From a virus: a DNA stretch of 64,000 nt. A program made the translations under genes and the position numbers. Position 1 is the stretch's first letter; the number at the start of each line of letters is the position of its first letter. The notes below the pieces were generated by a model. The model ran no database searches and was not told the DNA's origin. It worked only from the letters and a program-made list of their open reading frames with translations. Of the stretch, positions 6,514 to 14,201 are shown piece by piece. The stretch spans positions 1-64,000 of the IMG/VR virus record IMGVR_UViG_3300036766_002181; one strand, 5' to 3'.

Positions 6514-7053
6514 CTAGTGCCTTGTCTTTCGGCGGGTGTTCATTACCCAATCAAACCAGGGAAAGGAAACACACCAATTTTGATTTTGATTTCTTAGACA
6601 ATGATGCTCATAATGCCAGGGCATGAGAAATCCAAACTTATCATTGTTTGCATGGGACAGGGCATGGGCAATATAATAATACCAGGCAATCAGGAGATAG
6701 GCAATTCCAAGATACTTTGAGAAAAACAAGTAGGTAGGCAAGGCAATCAATAGATTTGAACCAAAGACAAGCCATAGCTCTTTTTTGATCATTCTGGAAA
6801 ACCTGCCGGATTTAAGCAATTGTTCATACTCAACATCTACATTGTCTCTTTTGTTTTCCTCTCTTTCTCGGCATCTCTTGTGATGCTCCCAGTGATAGTG
6901 AAAGAAGCTACCTTTTTTTGTGCCCAGCCTATGAAGAACATACTTGTGAAAGAACCATTCAGAGATATTTTGAGAAACAAGGGCAACAACCAATGCCCCC
7001 GAGAACATAATGATTTTATACAAGATCATTAAAGATATAATAAGCAAAGACAT
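6514..7053 (-). CDS. Membrane di-iron hydroxylase (fatty acid hydroxylase/sterol desaturase-like)
   Basis: An integral membrane protein of 179 residues with the eight-plus-histidine signature of the fatty-acid-hydroxylase superfamily: HKYVLH (36-41), HYHWEHH (52-58), HALSH (130-134) and HYEHH (147-151). These bind two irons that activate O2 to hydroxylate a lipid, sterol or carotenoid chain. Hydrophobic spans flank the motifs (about 3-30, 93-128). It is short for the family but has all the His clusters, so it may be active. It ends one base before the small membrane protein upstream and probably shares its mRNA. Such enzymes are unusual in phages; remodelling of host lipids or of a lipid-like virion component is possible, but the substrate is unknown. 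Confidence 0.8.
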   Translation of the reverse strand: MSLLIISLMILYKIIMFSGALVVALVSQNISEWFFHKYVLHRLGTKKGSFFHYHWEHHKRCREREENKRDNVDVEYEQLLKSGRFSRMIKKELWLVFGSNLLIALPTYLFFSKYLGIAYLLIAWYYYIAHALSHANNDKFGFLMPWHYEHHCLRNQNQNWCVSFPWFDWVMNTRRKTRH

Positions 7054-7054
7054 T

Positions 7055-7354
7055 TTATGTTGGATTTCCTCTTTTCATATCACGGCCAATACCTTCCCTT
7101 TTGAGTCTCATAATTCCTTTTATATTCATAGCAAGGGCCCAAACATTAACAATGTTCATAAATAGAAGGGCCATTTGTCCCGGAGCATTAAAGGCAACAA
7201 TAGTTTCGGTTATGAGATAGCCTGTGAAAATTATACAGTTAAGTCTATAGCTTAACCAAAGATTTCCATTTGAATATACCCAAAACTTAAAAAGCTGCAA
7301 GCATACAATGCATGCCGTTAAGATAGAAAGAACAACAGAGGTTTCTATAACCAT
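7055..7354 (-). CDS. Small three-span membrane protein
   Basis: A 99-residue protein with about three hydrophobic spans (near residues 4-26, 37-57 and 62-78) and a basic C-terminal tail (MRLKREGIGRDMKR). I recognise no family. It directly precedes the hydroxylase, with a one-base gap, suggesting a partner or anchor. A TATAAT lies 6 bases before the ATG, but no fitting -35 box is present. Confidence 0.6.
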   Translation of the reverse strand: MVIETSVVLSILTACIVCLQLFKFWVYSNGNLWLSYRLNCIIFTGYLITETIVAFNAPGQMALLFMNIVNVWALAMNIKGIMRLKREGIGRDMKRGNPT

Positions 7355-7384
7355 ATTATTATTATATGATAAAACTTGTTTGGT

Positions 7385-8203
7385 TTATACGAGTTTTTCT
7401 TTTAGGGATTTATAGAAATTTTCAGGGCCAATATCGGAAAGCCCACTCATATTTCCGTCATTAAGTTCGATCAAGATCCAGTCTCCATTTACTTTTCTGG
7501 CCACATCAAAAACCCAAAAACGAATATTCTTCGAAACCCTAGAAATAACTTTATCTATAAATTCTTTTGGCACTTCTTTAAAGGGATCATATTTTCTATC
7601 AAGTTCTTCTGTATGGGAAGACCAATAAAAGCCAGCATCAACAATCTGGCCATCCAAACAAAAAAATCTATATTCTTCAGAAATGGGAAGTTGATTTAAT
7701 CCCTCTGCTAATTTTACAAGCGGCTCGTATTGCCTAATATAAACTTGTTGCCAACCAACATAACCATCCTGAGAAAGTCTATGATAAACCTCTCCTGCCT
7801 CATAACGATCCCTGGCAAAAGCATGGGTATTCCACTGGTGCTTTTTGCTGTTGGTTTGACCCTTAAGAACAAATGGCCCTTCTTGCGGAATTTGGTCCAG
7901 GGCAAACCAGGTTCTTGGGGTTATGTCTTCTACGTCATAATACCAATTGCGGAGATCTGCCACATAACAATGCTCTTTATAGGAATTGATTATTGTGCTT
8001 CCAAGGGCCTCTATATCTTCACATAATTCTTTGTTATAGGGCAGCGCCGAATATCTTGGGATAACAAGTCTATTTGGTGGGATGGCCGTTCGCCTGTCCA
8101 CAACTTCAAAATAGTTTTTTGCTACTTCTCTTTCTTCTTCAAATTCTAAATTTGTAGAATTCCTAAAATATATTATTGGTTCCATAACAAACCAACGTAG
8201 CAT
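7385..8203 (-). CDS. ATP-grasp enzyme (R2K-like phage clade)
   Basis: A 272-residue protein. GPFVLKGQTNSKKHQW carries the ATP-binding lysine after a small beta strand, SEEYRFFCLDGQIVDAGFYW forms the central sheet, and WILIELNDGN near the C-terminus supplies the metal-binding Glu and Asn. That order is the ATP-grasp fold. The compact form with a 'K...R' pair recalls the R2K clade common in phages, thought to ligate amino acids or peptides to proteins or small molecules; the substrate is unknown. Start ATG 8203 or 8185 (MEPIIYF) are both possible and neither has a Shine-Dalgarno site. It lies just upstream of the membrane hydroxylase pair and may work with it. Confidence 0.7.
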   Translation of the reverse strand: MLRWFVMEPIIYFRNSTNLEFEEEREVAKNYFEVVDRRTAIPPNRLVIPRYSALPYNKELCEDIEALGSTIINSYKEHCYVADLRNWYYDVEDITPRTWFALDQIPQEGPFVLKGQTNSKKHQWNTHAFARDRYEAGEVYHRLSQDGYVGWQQVYIRQYEPLVKLAEGLNQLPISEEYRFFCLDGQIVDAGFYWSSHTEELDRKYDPFKEVPKEFIDKVISRVSKNIRFWVFDVARKVNGDWILIELNDGNMSGLSDIGPENFYKSLKEKLV

Positions 8204-8211
8204 AGAACTGG

Positions 8212-8242
8212 TATAAAATCAAGCCTTGTTATTAATCGTCAA
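8212..8242 (-). promoter_or_regulatory. Possible weak promoter for the ATP-grasp gene
   Basis: On the minus strand: TTGACG (8242-8237), a 19-base spacer and TTTATA (8217-8212), 8 bases before ATG 8203. The spacing to the start codon matches the leaderless promoters elsewhere in this window, but the -10 box and spacer length are poor. Confidence 0.3.
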
Positions 8243-9845
8243 AGAAGAAAGCCTTTGCATCATATTGGATATTCAGGGTATGCATATCATTATCAGCCGC
8301 CCCGGAAACCGCAAATGTCAATCCTGTTCCGCCTTCACCAATAGGCTCGATAATGTTAAATGCTTCCGGCGTATTTCCAAAAGAGGTACTAATAACCTGA
8401 ACAGGATTGTTGGCAAACATGTAAATTGTCCCAATAGAATCAAGATTCCCGATAGGGCCAGTAGCATGGGCATTATAATTTATTATTGCACCTTGATAAT
8501 CATCTGCATCAGATGATCCAAATAGCCTATCTGTTTCAAACCAGGCAACCAAGTCAGAACCCTTTACAGATAGGTTCTCACCGCCAGAGAAATTTTTAAT
8601 TTTTCTACCATTAAGATTAAACTTTGTTATATCTCCTTTGGCAGCCCCAACCTTAAAACTTGCCAGGCAATTGCTGCCATCATTGAGAGCCACGTTTCCT
8701 GAAGCCTCAATGGGATCTACCTCAAGGGTGAAATAATTTGGTTTTGTAAGATAATCAAGAGATTTAAAACCCTCTCCGTCAGCACCCATGTCGCCACGAA
8801 GATAAAAATTATTGGCACCACCATTATTAACAAACATCGCAAATATAGATCCGGTATAGGCAACAAGATATTGATTGCTATTTGGACCAAATGCAATGCT
8901 TCCTGTTACAAGGGTTCCAGAGGCATATGGAATTGCCTTAAGATATTCTGTATTTAGAATATTTCCGTTGTCGTATTGATCATCTCCACCATCATCAATA
9001 TTGTTTCGATTATAATCAGCATAAAGATCAAAATCAAAATTTTGATAAAGAGAGGATGTTAACGATGCAATAAGGGCCTCATAGGTTCCAGATAAATAAA
9101 ACTTGCTGGCGACCGATTCAAGATCTGTGTCAATTACAGGAGCCCCTCCATACAAAACATGATCAACATAGCTATGAAAAAATGAGGTTAATTGATCTGT
9201 CGAATAGGGGCTTGCACTTCCGGTTCCATAAAGAACAACATAATGAAATCCCCCTGTTCCTCTAAGACCCTCAATGCTCAGGTCATCTGAATTTGTATCC
9301 TGAGAAATCTTGGCAGGCAGACGCCTTGAATCAAAATACATAAAAAGCTGATTAACACTAGGATCATCGCCCCAGAATCTACAAGAAATCGCATTAACAC
9401 CTCGATACATATGATTGGAATCATTATCACATTCAATGGTTTTAACATCAAAAATTCCACCAATGGATTCATTATCGGCCTTATGAAGGTCTAGTTCATA
9501 TTTTGTGCCATTTTCAGCATTGCTTCTTAGGTTAAAGAAAAACTTTGATAAATCTTTTCCATCGGACGATTCGGCATTAAGTTTAATCTTCTCTATGTTA
9601 AAAAAATCAACACCATCCTGTTCGGGATTTTCTGAATAAACCTCGAATTCAACATTTCCTGTATTTCCTTCGCCAACAAGGCCTTGAGTCCAACTCTCTT
9701 GTTCAAACCCTGTACCGCCTATTTCTTCGCCGTCAATTGTGACAGGGCCCTCGATTTCTAAGATTGGAAGATTTGAACCTTCAGGAACCGTATCTGTAAC
9801 AACTCCACGATTTGCCGATATTCTTGTTCTTGTTTTGATAGACAT
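8232..9845 (-). CDS. Probable virion surface/tail fibre protein
   Basis: A 537-residue beta-rich protein, acidic and rich in Asn, Gly, Ser and Asp, without transmembrane segments. The N-terminus (MSIKTRTRISANRG) resembles that of the 180-residue protein at 2882-3424. The rest (for example GTGFEQESWTQGL, later TGSIAFGPNSNQYLVAY and GEGGTGLTFAVSGA) has the look of a phage fibre or decoration protein, but I recognise no named domain. No Shine-Dalgarno site precedes ATG 9845. The 74-base upstream spacer contains a GAATAT/ATATTC inverted repeat that could be a promoter element. It is remote from the main virion operon, as many host-range genes are. Confidence 0.5.
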   Translation of the reverse strand: MSIKTRTRISANRGVVTDTVPEGSNLPILEIEGPVTIDGEEIGGTGFEQESWTQGLVGEGNTGNVEFEVYSENPEQDGVDFFNIEKIKLNAESSDGKDLSKFFFNLRSNAENGTKYELDLHKADNESIGGIFDVKTIECDNDSNHMYRGVNAISCRFWGDDPSVNQLFMYFDSRRLPAKISQDTNSDDLSIEGLRGTGGFHYVVLYGTGSASPYSTDQLTSFFHSYVDHVLYGGAPVIDTDLESVASKFYLSGTYEALIASLTSSLYQNFDFDLYADYNRNNIDDGGDDQYDNGNILNTEYLKAIPYASGTLVTGSIAFGPNSNQYLVAYTGSIFAMFVNNGGANNFYLRGDMGADGEGFKSLDYLTKPNYFTLEVDPIEASGNVALNDGSNCLASFKVGAAKGDITKFNLNGRKIKNFSGGENLSVKGSDLVAWFETDRLFGSSDADDYQGAIINYNAHATGPIGNLDSIGTIYMFANNPVQVISTSFGNTPEAFNIIEPIGEGGTGLTFAVSGAADNDMHTLNIQYDAKAFFFDD

Positions 9846-9919
9846 TGATTTTTAGTATCCAACTATTGCGAATATACATAAATATTCACAAATTGCGATA
9901 TTCTGAGAATTAAACAAAT

Positions 9920-10246
9920 TTAACTTATTTTAATAAATAATTTGGCCGTTTTATTGGCCTTAACATACCATTTATTGGCTGGCATATTACAAACCTTGCC
10001 ATCAGACAAGTTTAATACCTTTATAAAGTACATGTCTTCAATTCTTCTAACTCCCAAATAAACCAGATAGATAGAAGAAGTGCCATGCTCGCCGGATAAC
10101 AGAGTAACCTTCTCGTTGCCGTAATAGTAATTGTTTAATACCTCTAGATCATCGCCGCAAATCAGAGTTACACGCTCCTGGCTTGGTATTTTATAGATTT
10201 CTCCCAAAACAAGATCTTTAAGAAACCTTGGTTTAAAAAATGTCAT
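9920..10246 (-). CDS. Small 'LGEIY' family protein E
   Basis: A 108-residue protein of unknown function. DLVLGEIYKIPSQ matches the PG-x-L-Y start of the small beta-rich family. Later strands are SSIYLVYLGVRR and MYFIKVLNLSDGKV, and the tail is basic (WYVKANKTAKLFIK). It follows its upstream neighbour by 4 bases. Confidence 0.6.
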   Translation of the reverse strand: MTFFKPRFLKDLVLGEIYKIPSQERVTLICGDDLEVLNNYYYGNEKVTLLSGEHGTSSIYLVYLGVRRIEDMYFIKVLNLSDGKVCNMPANKWYVKANKTAKLFIKIS

Positions 10247-10250
10247 AAAC

Positions 10251-10472
10251 CTATCGGTCTGTTAATCTTGAAAATTGTTCTTTTATGTAGGCCTTGTTTG
10301 TTCTATATTTTGTATTGTTGGCAAAAAAGAGGACATCCTCAAATTTGTTATAAACTCCAATAAAAAGACAAATCTGACCTGCCTTACAGACTACATCAGA
10401 GGAAAACGAATCAATTGCCTCAAGGCCCTCGTAACGAATCAAATCTCCTGGTTTTAGGCTATCATGAATCAT
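10251..10472 (-). CDS. Small 'PGDLIR' family protein F
   Basis: A 73-residue protein of unknown function. SLKPGDLIRYEGLE and CLFIGVYNKFEDVLFF follow the family layout, and the tail is basic (IKEQFSRLTDR). A strong Shine-Dalgarno site (AGGAG) lies upstream of ATG 10472, so it is translated in the normal way, unlike the first genes of the transcription units. Confidence 0.65.
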   Translation of the reverse strand: MIHDSLKPGDLIRYEGLEAIDSFSSDVVCKAGQICLFIGVYNKFEDVLFFANNTKYRTNKAYIKEQFSRLTDR

Positions 10473-10483
10473 TGATTCTTCTC

Positions 10484-10897
10484 CTACAAAATTAGCCAGC
10501 AGTAGGTCAAAACAAGGGTGGCAATATGAATAAATTGATCAAAGCCAATGACCACAAAAAATTCATGACGCCTTTCCTTCTTCCACAGATAGCTTGTCAT
10601 TCTGCTTGTAACATAGTCTGTGGCTGTATGAGCCACGAAGTTAGCGACAAGAAAAGACAACATAACCGAAAAGGCCTTTGGCAGAATCGATGTACCAGAA
10701 AGAACATAAATTGGAAAATTGCATATACAAAGAAGAATTAAAAGCCACACGGTATATGAAATTGTATGAAAAAGAAGCCAGGAGTTTGACTTACTTTTGT
10801 TAATTGCCATCTTATCTGTTTGAAATACAAAGTCAGCAACAGTATGGGCAAAAAGTAACGAAAGAAGTGCTGAAATTCCAATTGTGGTTGTAATCAT
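10484..10897 (-). CDS. DUF3307-like membrane protein
   Basis: A 137-residue membrane protein with about four spans. It matches the DUF3307 pattern: HTVADFVFQTDKMAINK near the N-terminus (His-x3-Asp-Phe-x2-Gln), a second His in LFHTISYTVW, HTATDYVTSRM in the middle and FDQFIHIATLVL near the end. The conserved polar residues inside membrane spans suggest a catalytic or transport role, but the family function is unknown to me. It has a Shine-Dalgarno-like AAGGAAG before ATG 10897 and lies 4 bases after the HNH gene in the same operon. Confidence 0.75.
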   Translation of the reverse strand: MITTTIGISALLSLLFAHTVADFVFQTDKMAINKSKSNSWLLFHTISYTVWLLILLCICNFPIYVLSGTSILPKAFSVMLSFLVANFVAHTATDYVTSRMTSYLWKKERRHEFFVVIGFDQFIHIATLVLTYCWLIL

Positions 10898-10900
10898 GAT

Positions 10901-11455
10901 TTATTCTTCCTTTAGTTCGGCCAGCCAATATAAATAGGACCGCCAGGCATCAGGTGTTTTTGGAAAGTCAAAGTTAAATCTAATATAGGCTTCCTCAGAA
11001 GGAATGTTGGGTTTCTTTAAAAGAACCATCCCCGCCTGCTCTGGTGTTTTTTCGCCTTTTATAAAATTGCAACGGCGGCAACTGGATACAATATTGTGCC
11101 AATGGGTTGTTCCTCCCTGAACCTTGGGAACAACATGATCAAAGGTTAGCTCTTTCATGTTTGGCTTTTCACCACAGTACAGGCAAGAAAACTTGTCTCT
11201 CCTAAAAATGTTTAGACGAGAAAACTTTGGTCTAGATCTATAACCAACATGTTTAAGAAGCCTGATTACGGCAGGACACTTCATTGTAAATGAAATGGAA
11301 TTAAGATCAAAATCATCATATTCTTCCAGGATTTCAACCTTGTCAGAAAACCACATACAGATTGCTCTTTGCCAGGTCACAACCTTGAGGGGCTTAAAGT
11401 TAGAATTCAACAGAAGAGTCTGCTTGTGGTTTTCTAAATCTATAGTAGAAGACAT
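10901..11455 (-). CDS. HNH endonuclease (HNH_5-like)
   Basis: A 184-residue protein in two parts. The N-terminal half (LLLNSNFKPLKVVTWQRAI) is the extension typical of stand-alone HNH_5 proteins of bacteria and phages. The C-terminal nuclease has CLYCGE (Cys91, Cys94), FDHVVP (Asp106-His107), THWHN (His118, Asn121) and CRRCN (Cys126, Cys129): a zinc-braced HNH site that cuts DNA using one metal ion. The role may be free-standing homing, host DNA cutting or packaging help; the last is less likely because the terminase lies elsewhere. The ATG at 11455 is 8 bases from a near-consensus -10 box, so the mRNA should be leaderless; the in-frame TTG upstream lies within that interval. Confidence 0.8.
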   Translation of the reverse strand: MSSTIDLENHKQTLLLNSNFKPLKVVTWQRAICMWFSDKVEILEEYDDFDLNSISFTMKCPAVIRLLKHVGYRSRPKFSRLNIFRRDKFSCLYCGEKPNMKELTFDHVVPKVQGGTTHWHNIVSSCRRCNFIKGEKTPEQAGMVLLKKPNIPSEEAYIRFNFDFPKTPDAWRSYLYWLAELKEE

Positions 11456-11463
11456 TTGTGGCA

Positions 11464-11492
11464 AATATAACTTATTTTTGTTGTATTGTCAA
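11464..11492 (-). promoter_or_regulatory. Near-consensus sigma70-type promoter, leaderless
   Basis: On the minus strand: TTGACA (11492-11487), exactly 17 bases, then TATATT (11469-11464). The ATG at 11455 is 8 bases past the -10 box, at the expected transcription start. It drives the HNH gene and probably the next three genes. Confidence 0.8.
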
Positions 11493-11496
11493 GCTC

Positions 11497-11700
11497 TTAG
11501 CTGTTAAGCAGTATTCCAAACAAACATAAAAACACGGCCACAACACAAAAGCCTGAAGGAAGGAACAGGGCATGAATGTAGGTTTTATAACCAATTGCCG
11601 CAAATATAAGGCCAGCATATATCCAAAACTTTTTCATTAATTTGGGATTTTTAAAATGCCCAAAAAAATCTTCACAAAGTTCTTTTAACGTGTTAATCAT
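11497..11700 (-). CDS. Small two-span membrane protein
   Basis: A 67-residue protein with an acidic amphipathic N-terminus and two hydrophobic spans (about residues 25-40 and 46-66). No family recognised. A good Shine-Dalgarno site (GGAGGAAA) precedes ATG 11700, and the ATG overlaps the TGA of the zinc-ribbon gene upstream (ATGA). It is the last gene before the HNH promoter. Confidence 0.55.
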   Translation of the reverse strand: MINTLKELCEDFFGHFKNPKLMKKFWIYAGLIFAAIGYKTYIHALFLPSGFCVVAVFLCLFGILLNS

Positions 11701-12080
11701 GGATTGTTTCCTCCGTTGCCACCACCGCCACTACCACCATTAGTTAAAAATCCCCAATAGGTAGGAATTCCTCCGTCCAGATCATCGGGATCAGGATCGC
11801 CTGATTTGTCAGGAGGATCTATTGCCAAGGGAATACCATATCCGGTTAACTGTCTACAAAGATCCTCTTCCAACCGCTTTGTTTCTTCTTCTTGAAGTCT
11901 CTTTTTTCTTCGGATTTGATCCTCATATTCAAAGTAGGCTTTTTGCTGTTTCTCTGAAAAAAACTTGCAAGACATGTTTGTGCATTCCACTTCATTAAAG
12001 CCAAAGTAGGCATTTGCGGTTTTGCAAATTGGGCAAGGACCATTTCCTGCCAATTCTATATCCTTGTCTTTTGTTGTCAT
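11697..12080 (-). CDS. Zinc-ribbon coiled-coil protein with Gly-rich tail
   Basis: A 127-residue protein. A zinc ribbon (CPICKTANAYFGF, then CTNMSC, about residues 16-38) is followed by a charged helix (YEDQIRRKKRLQEEETKRL) and a Pro/Asp-rich linker ending in a Gly/Asn-rich tail. Such small zinc-ribbon proteins in phages often bind nucleic acid, but no function can be assigned. Confidence 0.55.
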   Translation of the reverse strand: MTTKDKDIELAGNGPCPICKTANAYFGFNEVECTNMSCKFFSEKQQKAYFEYEDQIRRKKRLQEEETKRLEEDLCRQLTGYGIPLAIDPPDKSGDPDPDDLDGGIPTYWGFLTNGGSGGGGNGGNNP

Positions 12081-12088
12081 TATTATTA

Positions 12089-12631
12089 TTAGGGTAAGAA
12101 AGAGAAGGCTGCCTCTAATGGTTTAATTAGACAGGAAACAAATTTGGCATCAAATCCTTCAATAAGAGGATTTATTTTTAGGGCGGCCTTAAGATCTATG
12201 CTTGGAAGCTGTGGCAGCTTTTTCAGAATGCCAAGAAAAATATCAAACAGGGAAAGAAGAATGCTTAGAACGAAATCTTTGAGGGCCCCGATATTAAACA
12301 ACTTTGGATCTATTGTAATGTCGCCTAGTTTTGCAGTAATTCCACCTATGGAGATTGATATTGCCGGCATGCCCTTGGCCTGCAAATTGAACCCGTCAAG
12401 AATTACGCTTGGCAAATTGGCAATAAGATCTATAATCTTTTTTGGTAACTTTGGACTTTTAAGATCCAAGTCTAGAATAAGGCTTATTGGTCCAAGGGCG
12501 GCACCAATTGCTCCCATAATCACAGGATGGAAGCCCGGATTTCCAATTTCAAAAACAGGAGGATTGATACCAAGACAATCCCCAATTTTTGAACGAGATA
12601 CGAGATCTGCTGGTGTTGGTAAGGCGACCAT
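12089..12631 (-). CDS. Hypothetical hydrophobic protein
   Basis: A 180-residue protein of unknown function, rich in Leu, Ile, Pro and Gly. The repeated amphipathic segments (PKKIIDLIANLPSVIL, DFVLSILLSLFDIFLGILKK) could be membrane-active helices or a packed helical core. The start MVALPTPADLVS is similar in style to small virion or baseplate-associated proteins, but I cannot name a family. A 106-base AT-rich spacer lies upstream, with an inverted repeat and no clear promoter. Confidence 0.5.
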   Translation of the reverse strand: MVALPTPADLVSRSKIGDCLGINPPVFEIGNPGFHPVIMGAIGAALGPISLILDLDLKSPKLPKKIIDLIANLPSVILDGFNLQAKGMPAISISIGGITAKLGDITIDPKLFNIGALKDFVLSILLSLFDIFLGILKKLPQLPSIDLKAALKINPLIEGFDAKFVSCLIKPLEAAFSFLP

Positions 12632-12667
12632 GGGGGGCTACTTTAGCAGTATTTAATTAAACCAATC

Positions 12668-12689
12668 AATTGTTTTGTTTTAAACAATT
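12668..12689. repeat. AT-rich inverted repeat upstream of 12631
   Basis: Two 8-base arms (AATTGTTT/AAACAATT) are separated by 6 bases, about 37 bases before the ATG at 12631. There is no U-run in the direction of the flanking genes, so it is not a good terminator. It could be an operator or chance. The rest of the 12632-12737 spacer shows nothing that I can support. Confidence 0.3.
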
Positions 12690-12737
12690 AGTTTACTTTT
12701 TTAAAATAATGAAATTCAATAATTCGCAAGTTATCAC

Positions 12738-12986
12738 TCATAAATAGACAAACTTGTCTCGTAGGAGAAATTGATACCAATAATAACTTTGCACAATGCC
12801 CTTGCCCGTAAAGATCACAATTTCATCTTTGGGCAGAAACCTTCCACCATTTGGTCCTTTATCAAAGGCTTTATGAGATTTAAAATTGAGGTTATAGCGA
12901 ACATAGGTATCAAGGTCTGAACGTAAGGCATAAGATTTATAAAGTTCTCCCCGAGCAAGATCTTGAATGTTTACACAATCTATCAT
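12738..12986 (-). CDS. Small 'RGELYK' family protein G
   Basis: An 82-residue protein of unknown function. DLARGELYKSYALR corresponds to the PGxLYR start of the small beta-rich family, and DEIVIFTGKGIVQSYYWYQF gives the later strands. It lies 20 bases after its upstream paralogue, without a visible Shine-Dalgarno site. Confidence 0.6.
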   Translation of the reverse strand: MIDCVNIQDLARGELYKSYALRSDLDTYVRYNLNFKSHKAFDKGPNGGRFLPKDEIVIFTGKGIVQSYYWYQFLLRDKFVYL

Positions 12987-13006
12987 TTTAGAGTTTAATA
13001 AACTTT

Positions 13007-13366
13007 TTATATGGAAACCTTAGAAAATTTAAGGCATCTACCCGCACTGGAAGAGTAATTCTCGCCATAATACTCTATATAAATTTTTCTGCCGCACAAC
13101 ATAAATGACATGGAAAAAACTAATTGACCCGTGTAAAGAAAAGTTTCGCTTTGAATATAATATAGTATATTGTTTTCTATTAAAGTATCTGGTACTTTAT
13201 TAAGTAATATTTTTGTATTCTTTACAGAAGCATAATAATAAGCTCCGTAGCTATCCGTTACTTTCTCTGCTCTATATAATTCTCCTGGAATAGGCTCAAC
13301 ACTTTCTGGGATAAAATGCCGAGAATTGTTAGAGGTTTCCAAAGAAAAATTCCTTTTTATCTGCAT
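13007..13366 (-). CDS. Small 'PGELYR' family protein H
   Basis: A 119-residue protein of unknown function. VEPIPGELYRAEKVT is the family signature. LLNKVPDTLI, TFLYTGQLVFSMSFM and KIYIEYYGENY follow as strands. The start is uncertain: ATG 13366 lies 38 bases inside the end of the deaminase gene with GAGG touching it, while a TTG at 13342 has AAGGAA at good spacing. Either way the family motif is kept. Confidence 0.6.
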   Translation of the reverse strand: MQIKRNFSLETSNNSRHFIPESVEPIPGELYRAEKVTDSYGAYYYASVKNTKILLNKVPDTLIENNILYYIQSETFLYTGQLVFSMSFMLCGRKIYIEYYGENYSSSAGRCLKFSKVSI

Positions 13367-13808
13367 CCTCTAGAGAGGCTACACTCATAACCCCAAAGGT
13401 CTGATCATCGATCGTATAGAAGGCCTTCTTGATTCCATAGGAAGAAAGAATTTCTTGGCAAATCTTGCAAGGCCTTGCCAAACCAAGACCTCGACCTCCC
13501 TTGTTTGTGGTAGGAGTGGTAGGAGCCAGAATTCTTGCAATATACATCTTGGAGCCACGGAGATCAGTCTTGGCACGAGCCTGTACAATGGCATCCATTT
13601 CTGCATGGGTGCTAAGGCAGTAGGTTCTGTTTGCTCCACGAACCAAATCCGTATAGTGCTCTACAAAGGCATTTGTGTTTCTCTTATTGAAACCGACAGA
13701 AATAATGCTGCCGCCGCTAACGAGAACCGCACAAAGATGATAATCAAGAAATTCATCATAGTTGTTGGCCAGGGCATTCTTGACAGCAAGCTTAAAATAT
13801 CGATTCAT
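13329..13808 (-). CDS. Cytidine/dCMP deaminase-like enzyme (second copy)
   Basis: A 159-residue zinc deaminase fold: STHAEMDAI (His68, Glu70) and ARPCKICQEI (Cys114, Cys117). It differs from the first deaminase: it lacks the LPHCN/HAEQN arrangement of dCMP deaminases and has a Gly-rich loop (TNKGGRGLGLARP) before the second zinc motif. It could be a cytidine, guanine or modified-base deaminase; the substrate is not readable. The ATG overlaps the TGA of the upstream gene (ATGA). It sits between two small PGxLY proteins. Confidence 0.75.
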   Translation of the reverse strand: MNRYFKLAVKNALANNYDEFLDYHLCAVLVSGGSIISVGFNKRNTNAFVEHYTDLVRGANRTYCLSTHAEMDAIVQARAKTDLRGSKMYIARILAPTTPTTNKGGRGLGLARPCKICQEILSSYGIKKAFYTIDDQTFGVMSVASLEDADKKEFFFGNL

Positions 13809-14149
13809 ATTACATTCTCAAATCCTTCTTTTCGTATCTGTCTATAAAAAACTCTTTTTCTTTCTTTCTCAAGATCCCTATCCACAAAATGAATAAGTCT
13901 TAAAAAATGATTCTGAACCTCTGAAGAGGAAAGAAAATTTTGTATCATGCCATCAGCTATTCTCAGGCAGCATACATTCAAATCATAGTGCTCCTCCTGT
14001 GCTCTCCTGGGCGTTACAGAGACTATCATAAGCAAGTTTTGTGGGATAGACACCCCGGCACTGGCGGCAACATCATTTCGAAAGCGTATCAGGGCTCCAG
14101 GCTTAAGAAGCCCGATGGTTTCCATTGTCTTGTGCCGTTGTCTACTCAT
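13805..14149 (-). CDS. Small 'PGALIR' family protein I
   Basis: A 114-residue protein of unknown function. LLKPGALIRFRND and NLLMIVSVTPRR match the small family, then YDLNVCCLRIADGM, and a basic helical C-terminus (DRDLEKERKRVFYRQIRK). An ORF reaches up to 14203, but the promoter at 14163-14191 lies inside it, so I place the start at ATG 14149, about 7 bases from the predicted transcription start. It is the first gene of the operon that runs to about 12738 or beyond. Confidence 0.6.
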   Translation of the reverse strand: MSRQRHKTMETIGLLKPGALIRFRNDVAASAGVSIPQNLLMIVSVTPRRAQEEHYDLNVCCLRIADGMIQNFLSSSEVQNHFLRLIHFVDRDLEKERKRVFYRQIRKEGFENVI

Positions 14150-14162
14150 TGCAATATTGACC

Positions 14163-14191
14163 ATTATCGCATATTTGTGTCGAGAAGTCAA
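14163..14191 (-). promoter_or_regulatory. sigma70-type promoter, near-leaderless
   Basis: On the minus strand: TTGACT (14191-14186), a 17-base spacer and GATAAT (14168-14163) with TGC before it. The start point is expected near 14156, 7 bases before ATG 14149. No Shine-Dalgarno site fits in the leader. Confidence 0.7.
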
Positions 14192-14201
14192 GCAATTGAA
14201 C

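Noticed and set aside
7361-7366. TATAAT box 6 bases before ATG 7354 as another leaderless promoter
   Set aside because: No -35 box at a fitting distance; the region is simply a TAA/TAT-rich run.
12688-12741. 17-codon ORF with ATGA overlap after the 12738-12986 gene
   Set aside because: Too short, no ribosome site, and its tail only faintly resembles the family C-terminus.
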